Below, piece after piece: positions 38,537-46,395 of a stretch of DNA of 64,000 bases (position 1 is its first letter; every line of letters starts with the position of its first letter). The notes under the pieces are model-generated. The model was not told the origin of the DNA. It saw only the letters and a program-made list of their open reading frames with translations, and ran no database searches. A program made the translations under genes and the position numbers. Location of the stretch: assembly GCF_000756305.1 (NCBI RefSeq), contig NZ_JRFE01000028.1:101196-165195 (forward strand). The letters run 5' to 3'. This stretch comes from Myxosarcina sp. GI1 (GTDB lineage Bacteria; Cyanobacteriota; Cyanobacteriia; Cyanobacteriales; Xenococcaceae).

Positions 38537-41500
38537 ATGAAACGTTGGCAAGCAAAACTATTTAGAATCACTAAAATTGATAAAGCTTTCTCTACTGCCG
38601 TAACTTTAACTTTTATTACGGGGATTTCCTGTAGCGCGATCGCATCTTTTATTGTTTGGCATTTCGAACAAACAAAAATTACTTATCAATTCGAGCATCA
38701 GGGAGCGAATGTTGCTGCTGCAATTAATAATAAACTAGAGCAAAATTTACAAAATTTGCAGTCGATAGTCAATTTTTATCATGCCTCAGATAAAGTGACT
38801 AGACAAGAATTTCATCAGTTTGTCCACAATTACATAATAGATAATCCCGAAATCGAAGCTTTGAAATGGACACCTCGTGTAACTCAAAAAGAGAGAGAAA
38901 CCTACGAACGAGCCGCCAGACTCGATGGCTTAACCCAGTTTGAAATTACCGAACGCGATCGCAGCCAGCGAATAATTAGAGCCAAATCGAGAGCGGAATA
39001 TTTTCCTGTCTATTATGTTAATTCCAAAAAAGACGATAAGTCGGGACTGGGTTTTGACCTGGCTTCTCAACCGTCTTTGATGGAAGCGATGTATGTAGCT
39101 AGAGATACAGGTAGGGCAATCGCTACTGCACCGATTATCCTGAAGCGAGAAAACGGTGTACTCCAGAAAGGTTTTTTAGTTTTCTTGCCAGTTTATTACA
39201 ATCACGGCTCTACCGATACAGTTGCCGAACGCCGTCAGAATCTTGAAGGTTTTGTTGTTGGAGTGTTTAGATTGGGGGTTATTGCAGATCTTGCCAGGTA
39301 CGATCTTCAAGCTACCGATATCGACCTTGTAGTAGCTGACGAATCTGCTCCCCTAGAAAATAGGTTGTTTTACACTTCTGATTCTTCTCTAAAGCTAGAA
39401 GCAACTAAAAATATTGCTTCTTATCGCTCCTTACAGCAGCAGTTTCTATTCGATTCCGCCAATCGTCGTCTCTCAATAACTATTATTCCTGCTTCTGGAT
39501 ACTTCCAAGAACGTATGACGTTCAGACCTATATTAGTTTTAAGTAGTGGCATATTACTGACAGCGATTTTGGCTTTCTATTTGCAAGAAATGCTTAAAGT
39601 CAGGAATAAATTACGGACTCAAGAGAGTATAGCGGAGCGAAGCGCGAGAGATTACCGAAAAGTAGCAGTAAGATATCGCCGTATTGTTGATAATGTAGCT
39701 GAGGGAATTTTTATTTGTACCCAAGAGGGCAAATATTTAAACGCAAATAATGCCTTAGCTAATATATATGGCTATGATTCTCCCCAACAGCTACTTTCAG
39801 AAATTAAAAACGTCGAAACCCAACTTTTTGTCAATCCCGAAGATTGGCGCAAATTAATCGCAGCAGTGAAAAAAGATCGAACCGTTACTAATTTTGAGTG
39901 CCAGGTTTATCGCGCTGACGGCAGCAAAATTTGGACTTCTATTAATATCCATTGGCTTAGCGATCGCAATAACTCGGAAATTTATTATGAAGGCACAGTT
40001 ACCAATATTACTGCCCGTAAGCAAACCGAACAACTGTTACTTCAAAGCAATAATTTACTTACAGGAATCAGCCAGGCTCAAACAAGATTTATCAAAGATG
40101 CCGAGCCAAAAATTTTATTTGATGGGCTGCTAGAAAATCTCTTGCAAATTACCAATAGTGAATACGGCTTCATCGGTGAGATTTTATATACGGAAACACA
40201 AGAGCCTTGCATAGAGGCATATATGAAAGTGCGAGGCAAACCATATCTTAAAAGTCACGCCATTACTAATATTGCCTGGAACGAAGAAACGCGCAAATTT
40301 TATGACGAACACGCACCGCAGGGAATGGAATTTCACAATCTCAAAACTCTGTTTGGACAAGTTATGGTTACTGGCAAACCCGTAATTGCTAACAGTCCTA
40401 GTACCGATCCCAGACGGGGAGGATTACCTGACGGATATCCACCACTAAATGCTTTTTTGGGGTTGCCATTTTACAGTCGCGATCGCCTGTTAGGAATGGT
40501 GGGAATTGCCAATCGCCCTCATGGTTACGATACTGAGTTAGTAGAATATCTAGAACCTTTTTTAGCTACCTGTAGCAATATTATTGAAGCTTATCGCAGC
40601 GAAACCAAACGCCAGCAGGTAGAAAAGGCACTAAAAGAAAGCGAAGAACGCTATCGAGCGATTGTAGAAACTGCTAATGAAGGTATTTTGCTATTAGATA
40701 GCAATGGTCAGATTCGCTTTGCCAATTCTAAAGTTTCCCAAATGTTGGGCTATGGCAAAGATGAACTCATCAGGCGATCGCTGTTTAATTTTATGGATAA
40801 ACAGCAAAAGATCGAGAAAACACTTACCAATCTGGAATTGGGCATGACCAAAAATTACGACCTCCAATTTCGTTGCCAAGATGGTTCTAAGCTTTGGACA
40901 TTAGCTTCTTTTAGTTCGATCTTTGATAGTAGCTTCCAGTCTACAGGTATTTTGGCAATGATTACCGACATTAGCGATCGCAAACAGACAGAGCTAGAAC
41001 TAGCCGCAGCCAAACAAACAGCAGAAATTGCCAGTCGTACCAAAAGTCATTTTCTATCTAATATGAGCCATGAATTACGCACTCCTCTCAATGGTATTCT
41101 CGGCTCGACTCGCCTGTTGAAAAGCCATTTGAAAGCCATGTCTAGCGGTAATAGTGTTTCGACTGTCGATTGTCAAAAAAACTTAAATACTATCGAAACT
41201 AGTGGTAGTCATTTGTTAGGTTTAATTGAAGATATTCTCGAATTTTCGCGCATTGAAACTGCTCCTGTTAAGCTCTATCCCACACGGATCGATCTTGTCG
41301 CTTTTCTGACTGATATTTGCAATACATTGCGATCGCGCATCACGGTAAAAGGTCTGACCTTTACTACAGAAATTCCACGTGACTTACCTTATGGTATTGA
41401 AGTAGATCGCCAAAGACTCAAGCAAGTTTTACTTGAGTTATTTAATAATGCCATCAAGTTTACCGACCTGGGACGAATAACTTTCAGAATTGTGGTCATC

Positions 41501-42499
41501 GACTATTGTGAATTCTTGCCGACACCTTCTAATAGCGAAGTTAACTTACAAGATTATATTACCCTTCGTTTTGAAGCGATCGACACTGGTGTTGGGATCG
41601 GTAGCGATCTCCTGACTAAAATATTTCAACCTTTCGAACAGCTAGGAGATATTCATAACAAAGCTGCTGGAACGGGTATCGGACTGACTATTGCCCAACA
41701 GTTATTACATTCAATGAATAGTAAGTTGAAAGTTACCAGCTGCCTGGGTATGGGTTCTACTTTCTGGTTCGATCTAACTCTGCCAACCCTCAAAACAGGC
41801 ATTTCAAAAACAGAGAAGCCAATTGAAGTTAACTCTATAGTTGGATATCAAGGTAAAAAACGCCGACTTTTAATAGTAGACAATCGAGCAGAAAATCGCT
41901 TGTTGTTAATAAATCTGCTCGAACCTCTAGGTTTTGAAGTGTTTACCGCTGAAAATGGACAGCAAGAAATTGGGCTTGCTAAAAAAATCAAACCCGATCT
42001 AATTTTGACCGATTTAATTTTACCGCTCAAAACTGGATTTGAAGCGGTGCAGGAACTCAGACAAATTCCTTACTTCGAGCAAACACCAATTATTGCTATT
42101 TCTAACAGTGACCTGGAACCAGAGCGAGAACAAAAGCGGATTGCTGGTTGTGATGCTTTGTTAGCAAAACCGATTGATGAAAGCAAGCTATTAGCTTTGT
42201 TACAAAAGTATTTGCAACTGTCATGGATTTATCGAGACGAGCTAGAAGCAGTTGCGATCGCACCCGAACCAGATAGCGTTCCCAAATCTGTAGATTCAAT
42301 CGTTCCACCAGTTGAAGATCTTGAATTTTTGTATGAATTAGCAATGCTTGGCAGCATGAAAAAAATTCGTCAATGGGCAGTTTCTTTAGAAGAATTAGAT
42401 ATCAAATACAAGCCTTTTGCCGACAAACTCAAAAACTTGAGTCAGAATTTTGAAGAGAAGGCAATCGTCAGTTTAGTCGAACAATATCTTCATCAATAA
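38537..42499 (+). CDS. Hybrid histidine kinase with CHASE, PAS and GAF domains
   Basis: The frame opens with a TTG at 38474, but the ATG at 38537 (MKRWQAKLF) leaves a normal cytoplasmic start before the first membrane helix, giving 1320 residues. Order: helix (about 20-42), CHASE domain (about 75-290; 'EIEALKWTPRV', 'GFDLASQPSLMEAMYVARDTG'), helix (about 330-350), PAS, GAF, PAS, HisKA with H845, HATPase ('GTGIGLTIAQQL'), receiver with D1159 (ILTDLILP), and the shared C-terminal module. CHASE domains bind cytokinin-like or peptide ligands elsewhere; the ligand here is unknown. Residues around 370 (AERSARD) come from a short GC-rich palindromic repeat in the DNA at 39631-39650. Confidence 0.92.
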   Translation: MKRWQAKLFRITKIDKAFSTAVTLTFITGISCSAIASFIVWHFEQTKITYQFEHQGANVAAAINNKLEQNLQNLQSIVNFYHASDKVTRQEFHQFVHNYIIDNPEIEALKWTPRVTQKERETYERAARLDGLTQFEITERDRSQRIIRAKSRAEYFPVYYVNSKKDDKSGLGFDLASQPSLMEAMYVARDTGRAIATAPIILKRENGVLQKGFLVFLPVYYNHGSTDTVAERRQNLEGFVVGVFRLGVIADLARYDLQATDIDLVVADESAPLENRLFYTSDSSLKLEATKNIASYRSLQQQFLFDSANRRLSITIIPASGYFQERMTFRPILVLSSGILLTAILAFYLQEMLKVRNKLRTQESIAERSARDYRKVAVRYRRIVDNVAEGIFICTQEGKYLNANNALANIYGYDSPQQLLSEIKNVETQLFVNPEDWRKLIAAVKKDRTVTNFECQVYRADGSKIWTSINIHWLSDRNNSEIYYEGTVTNITARKQTEQLLLQSNNLLTGISQAQTRFIKDAEPKILFDGLLENLLQITNSEYGFIGEILYTETQEPCIEAYMKVRGKPYLKSHAITNIAWNEETRKFYDEHAPQGMEFHNLKTLFGQVMVTGKPVIANSPSTDPRRGGLPDGYPPLNAFLGLPFYSRDRLLGMVGIANRPHGYDTELVEYLEPFLATCSNIIEAYRSETKRQQVEKALKESEERYRAIVETANEGILLLDSNGQIRFANSKVSQMLGYGKDELIRRSLFNFMDKQQKIEKTLTNLELGMTKNYDLQFRCQDGSKLWTLASFSSIFDSSFQSTGILAMITDISDRKQTELELAAAKQTAEIASRTKSHFLSNMSHELRTPLNGILGSTRLLKSHLKAMSSGNSVSTVDCQKNLNTIETSGSHLLGLIEDILEFSRIETAPVKLYPTRIDLVAFLTDICNTLRSRITVKGLTFTTEIPRDLPYGIEVDRQRLKQVLLELFNNAIKFTDLGRITFRIVVIDYCEFLPTPSNSEVNLQDYITLRFEAIDTGVGIGSDLLTKIFQPFEQLGDIHNKAAGTGIGLTIAQQLLHSMNSKLKVTSCLGMGSTFWFDLTLPTLKTGISKTEKPIEVNSIVGYQGKKRRLLIVDNRAENRLLLINLLEPLGFEVFTAENGQQEIGLAKKIKPDLILTDLILPLKTGFEAVQELRQIPYFEQTPIIAISNSDLEPEREQKRIAGCDALLAKPIDESKLLALLQKYLQLSWIYRDELEAVAIAPEPDSVPKSVDSIVPPVEDLEFLYELAMLGSMKKIRQWAVSLEELDIKYKPFADKLKNLSQNFEEKAIVSLVEQYLHQ

Positions 42500-42558
42500 A
42501 CAAGATGAATATTAATTAGAAAAAAATATCATTTATAAATTTAATTTAACTTGATTTA

Positions 42559-43884
42559 ATGTCTAAAACTAAAACTTTTATAACTACTGGTAGCTTCAAC
42601 TTTCAATTCGATCTAAAAGATCACAACATTTTGATTGTTGATGATAATCCTACTAATTTAGCAGTAATTGTAAATTATTTAGAAACTTCAGGATTGACAA
42701 TTTTGGTGTCTCAAGATGGAGAAAGTAGCTTAAAACGGGCTAAATATGCCAAACCGAGTATTATTTTGCTTGACGTACTAATGCCTGGTATTGATGGCTA
42801 TGAAACCTGTCGTCGGCTTAAGTCCGATTCAGAAACCAAAGATATTCCCGTAATTTTTATGACGGCTTTGTCTAGTACGGAAGATAAGGTTAAAGGATTT
42901 AAGTTTGGAGCTGTAGATTATGTCACCAAACCCATCCAACCAGAGGAGGTATTTGCCAGAATCAAGCTTCATTTAGAATTACGTTATATGACCAATACTT
43001 TAGCCCGACAAAACAAAATTCTTCAAATAGAAATCGAACAGCGAAAAACCGCAGAAAAAAAATTATCTGCAATCAACAATCGCTTACAAGGAGAAATTAA
43101 AGAGCGAATCGAAGCTCAGAAAAATCTTAAAATGCTAAACGGCAGATTAGAAACTATTGTCGAGAGCAGAACTATTGACTTAAAACTCATCAATCAAAAT
43201 TTACAGCATACGATCGCCGAACGAAAAAAAGCAGAAGCTAAAGTAAGAAATTCACTACAAGAAAAAGAACTTTTACTAAAAGAAATTCATCATCGAGTAA
43301 AGAATAATTTGCTGGTAGTTTCCAATCTTTTAGATTTTCAAACTGACTACATTGAAGATCCAGAGATTTTAAAAATGTTTGACAATAGCAAACACAAAAT
43401 TGAATCTATGGCTTTGATTCACGAACAGCTATACAATTCATCCGATCTCAAGCAGCTTAATTTTAATAACTATATTGTCGCTTTAGTTGACAAGTTATCC
43501 TATTCTTACGATACCAGCACAAAAGGAATAAAAATTTCCCTCGATATTGACGATATTTATCTCAATATAGAAACGGCTAATCCTTGCGGTCTAATTATTA
43601 ATGAATTAGTAGCTAATGCTTTAGAACACGCCTTTCCAAATCACCAAAAAGGTAATATATTGCTAACTTTAAAAAAAGTAACCCAACATCAAATTACTTT
43701 AACGGTCACAGATGATGGAATTGGTTTTCCCAAAGATTTGGATTTTCGGGCAACCGATTCTCTTTGGTTGCAATTAGTTTGCACCCTCACCGAACAACTA
43801 GAAGGCACGCTTAAGTTAAATAGAACCAAAGGAACGAGTTTTGAGATAACATTTTCCGAACTTGATTATGACGAGCGATTATAA
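42559..43884 (+). CDS. Receiver-histidine kinase of the HisKA_2/HWE type
   Basis: In this 441-residue protein, residues 20-145 form a receiver with D72 (IILLDVLMP) and K-P near 123. A coiled coil (about 145-235) leads to HisKA_2 with H244-H245 in KEIHHRVKNNL and an ATPase domain ('NPCGLIINELVANALEHAF', 'VTDDGIGFP'). Receiver-first kinases of this type are often late components of a phosphorelay. It is 59 bp after the CHASE kinase and probably receives signals from the hybrid kinases. No DNA-binding response regulator follows. Confidence 0.92.
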   Translation: MSKTKTFITTGSFNFQFDLKDHNILIVDDNPTNLAVIVNYLETSGLTILVSQDGESSLKRAKYAKPSIILLDVLMPGIDGYETCRRLKSDSETKDIPVIFMTALSSTEDKVKGFKFGAVDYVTKPIQPEEVFARIKLHLELRYMTNTLARQNKILQIEIEQRKTAEKKLSAINNRLQGEIKERIEAQKNLKMLNGRLETIVESRTIDLKLINQNLQHTIAERKKAEAKVRNSLQEKELLLKEIHHRVKNNLLVVSNLLDFQTDYIEDPEILKMFDNSKHKIESMALIHEQLYNSSDLKQLNFNNYIVALVDKLSYSYDTSTKGIKISLDIDDIYLNIETANPCGLIINELVANALEHAFPNHQKGNILLTLKKVTQHQITLTVTDDGIGFPKDLDFRATDSLWLQLVCTLTEQLEGTLKLNRTKGTSFEITFSELDYDERL

Positions 43885-45099
43885 ATATATAAATTAGTTT
43901 TATTGTCAAACTTTTCTTTCGTTTTAGCTATTTAATGCCAAATATTAATCAACATATATAAGTGGCATAGAAACTACTGTTACACCAGTAATATCTTGTT
44001 CTTTTATAGAAAAAGTATGATTATCGGATTCAAAATTGCCATTAGAAACATTGGTTTCAATAGTAATTTTGTTGTAGACTTCTCCATTTTCAAAAAAGAA
44101 GTTTATAAAAGCATAAGGCTCATGACAAACTTCTCCATTAAATAAAGAGGTCGGATTACAATAATAATCCTCTTTATTAGATAGCTCTGCCAAAGTATTA
44201 ATAACATTTTGAGTATTAAAGACAGCAACAATTTCTTCGTCATTGTAAAAGGTAATTACATTAGAACTATCTCCTGCTGACCACCAAAGTCCAAAATATT
44301 TTTGCTTTCGGTCTGCACTAATGTTAAAGCTTGAGCTATCATAAATTTTTGGTTCGATAAAATAAGAATTATCAGCACCGCCAAATATAGTTGTATTTTT
44401 AATAATTAGATCGCCATCATAACTGTAAATACTTGAATTTTCACTATCTTGTTTACTAAAAGAATCTGTACTATCAATTGTCAGATCGTTAAAATCAACC
44501 ACGAACAATTGTTCGCTTATGGTTTTACTTTGAACCGTTGGTTCTTCGACAGTGACCGTAAATGCTTGTGCAGCGTTACTTGCAATTAAGCTAGTAGTTC
44601 ACCACAATGGTTTTGACAGGTAACTAAAGATTTGAGAAGCTTAACTTAAATACTTAAATACTTCTCGCAAATCATGGCAGTCAAATACATCGTAAATCTA
44701 TCTGATGAAGAACGTTCTTCACTCTGGAACATCACCTCAAAAGGTAAAACGACAGGAAGAATTGTCAAAAGAGCCCAAATTCTGCTGCTGGCAGATGAAG
44801 GACATCCAGACGAGATGATTGCTACTATGTTGAAAGTGGGAGAATCAACAGTTCATCGAATCAGACAAAGGTGCGTAGAAGAGGGAGTGGAAAAAGCGTT
44901 AACAGAACGTCCCCGTCAAGGCAGTAAAGCCAAACTAGATGGCAAAACAGAAGCGTTTTTGGTGGCAACGGCTTGTAGTGATGCGCCTGAAGGCAGAAAG
45001 CGTTGGACAATGCAGCTACTGGCAGACCGTTTAGTCGCATTGAACTTAGTCGAAAGTATTAGTGATGAGACAGTGCGTAGAACTCTTAAAAAAACCAAA

Positions 45100-45164
45100 T
45101 CAAGCTGCGGAATGCAGTCGGACGGCGCACAGCTTGAGGTTGCCTCAAGCTTGCGTCCCGACCT
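45100..45164. repeat. Palindromic repeat insert 1 in the transposase
   Basis: About 65 bp around the palindrome AGCTTGAGGTTGCCTCAAGCT separates codons for 'LKKTK' from codons for 'WLKEQW', which are adjacent in intact relatives as I know them. It contains extra GC-rich sequence (GTCGGACGGCGCAC) and shifts the reading frame. Confidence 0.7.
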
Positions 45165-45288
45165 TGGTTAAAGGAACAATGGTGTATTCCCACCATGAGC
45201 GCAGAATTTGTCTGGAAAATGGAAGATGTCTTAGATTTGTATAGCCAACCCTATGACCCCTGTTATCCTCAAGTCTGTTTTGACGAAC

Positions 45289-45344
45289 GACGCGGAAGCA
45301 AAGCTTCCCAGTCGTCGCTAGACGACGATCTGCGCGTACGCGCT
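45289..45344. repeat. Palindromic repeat insert 2 in the transposase
   Basis: About 57 bp with short inverted repeats (GTCGTC..GACGAC; GCGCGTACGCGC) follows codons for QVCFDE. It adds about 19 residues (from RRGSKASQ to LRVRA) without breaking the frame. Confidence 0.7.
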
Positions 45345-45695
45345 GCCCAATTACTGAGTGAAAAACGAGTTCCTCTTCCTAGCCAACCAAGACAGCTAGA
45401 ACGCTACGATTACGAATATAAACGAGAAGGAACTTGTAACCTGTTTGCTTTTTTTCAACCCTGGGCTGGATGGAGGCATATTAAAGTAACCAGCCAAAGA
45501 ACGGCAATTGATTTTGCCCATTGTATGAAGGATTTGGTAGACGAATATTTTCCCAAGGCAACTAAGGTCAAAGTAGTTTTAGATAATCTTAACACTCATA
45601 CTCCCGCATCACTTTATAAAGCTTTTTCTCCTAAAGAAGCAAAAAGAATTTTAGACCGACTCGAATTTCATTACACTCCCAAACATGGTAGCTGG

Positions 45696-45751
45696 TGAAG
45701 CAGCGCGGTCTTGGGGGTTTCCTCCATGAGCGACTGCTGAACCCTTTAGGG
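45696..45751. repeat. Palindromic repeat insert 3 in the transposase
   Basis: 56 bp containing GCGGTCTTGGGGGTTTCCTC and CAGC..GCTG arms, a widely dispersed cyanobacterial repeat type. It separates HGSW from LNMVEIEF, introduces TGA at 45696 and shifts the frame. Confidence 0.75.
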
Positions 45752-46214
45752 TTAAATATGGTCGAAATTGAATTTTCTGTTGTTTCCCGTCAATGTTTGA
45801 ATCGACGTATTCCTGACATTGAGATGATGAAGCAGGAGACTAGGGCATGGGTTCAAGAAAGAAACCAACAACGAGCAACTGTTAACTGGCGTTTTACAAG
45901 CTTTGATGCACGAGTAAAACTAAAGCGATTATATCCTCAACTTACCTGTCAAAATTAAATTGGTCGAGTACTAGTAGCAGTAGCCAATAATATAATTTTC
46001 AATAGATTCATTTAATTTTTTTTGTTTTTATTTGTTATCGATAATATTTTTTTTGACAATAAATGCATCAGAATTTTTACTAAAAATAATTTAAATTATA
46101 GTTAAAGTAATTAGTGCAAAAATCTATGCTTTATAAATTTTTGGTTAAATAATTGAGATAATGTATTGGTATTCGTTGTTTTTTCTCAAATTATTTTCTA
46201 ATTAATTTTACCCA

Positions 46215-46294
46215 CTTCAAGTAGCGAGTAGCGAGTAGTAGTTAAAGCTACTGCTAATACATATCTACCATAAGGAAATTAATTGGAATGACTA
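46215..46294 (+). repeat. MITE copy 3, right part only
   Basis: Contains the AGTAGCGAGTAGCGAGTAG block, AATACATATCTACCATA and the right end GGAAATTAATTGGAATGACTA followed by TA, in the same order as copies 1 and 2. The left end is missing. It lies in the 384-bp gap upstream of the disrupted secreted-protein gene and downstream of the broken GH5 gene. The rest of the gap is very AT-rich and holds no gene that I can see. Confidence 0.7.
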
Positions 46295-46301
46295 TATAAT
46301 C

Positions 46302-46330
46302 AAAAGCGACTCGTCAGATGATGAGCCGCT
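46302..46330 (-). terminator. Terminator downstream of the GH5/DUF4114 pseudogene
   Basis: On the minus strand, AGCGGCTCATCA and TGACGAGTCGCT form a 12-bp stem with two G-U pairs and a two-base loop, followed by TTTT. It lies 66 bp past the stop of the gene ending at 46396. Confidence 0.6.
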
Positions 46331-46395
46331 GGCTGAAAGTTATGTTATTTAAGCTTTTGAAAGTGAAACTTTGTTTGATGTGTTTGAATGCTCCG

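Larger units (their letters stand above)
44674..45958 (+). pseudogene. IS630-family transposase, broken by repeat insertions
   Basis: Three pieces in three frames add up to a full transposase. 44674 onward gives the helix-turn-helix part ('ILLLADEGHPDEMIATMLKV') and RNase-H-fold start. The frame around 45165-45698 has the first catalytic Asp (QVCFDE) and the second (VVLDNLNTH). The frame around 45752-45958 has the final Glu (LNMVEIEF), where 'YTPKHGSW' must join LNMVEIEF. Insertions at 45100-45164 and 45696-45751 shift the frame and the second brings a stop. The insertion at 45289-45344 is in frame. All three catalytic residues survive. Confidence 0.9.
44592..45973 (+). mobile_element. IS630-family insertion sequence
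   Basis: A 1.4-kb element with imperfect inverted ends of about 34 bp: both begin TAGTA and share TTTTGACAGGTAA further in (left at 44592, right end at 45973). The TA at each end matches the TA target duplication of the IS630/Tc1-mariner group. The site is confirmed because removing the element restores the interrupted host gene in frame. The transposase inside is broken, so the copy is probably not autonomous. Confidence 0.9.
43945..46011 (-). pseudogene. Secreted protein gene split by an IS630 insertion in its signal peptide
   Basis: The intact part (43945-44591) encodes the end of a signal peptide (LIASNAAQA) and about 200 mature residues rich in Asp, Asn, Ser and Phe, with no membrane helix. 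The missing start lies on the far side of the IS at 45974-46011: ATG at 46011 encodes MNLLKIILLATAT. Removing the IS together with one TA joins the two sides in frame as ...ATATS-LIAS..., a perfect signal peptide. The mature protein resembles PEP-CTERM-type secreted cyanobacterial proteins ('EPYAFINFFFENG', 'FESDNHTFS') but ends without a visible PEP-CTERM anchor. The gene is therefore disrupted as sequenced. Confidence 0.85.

Noticed and set aside
29358..42496. C-terminal kinase modules as HPt domains
   Set aside because: No histidine in a suitable place in any of the four copies.
44592..45973. The local IS630 as the source of the two MITE families
   Set aside because: Its ends (TAGTAGTTC..., TAGTACTCG...) differ from TAGTCATTCC and CAGCAATTTT beyond the first few bases.
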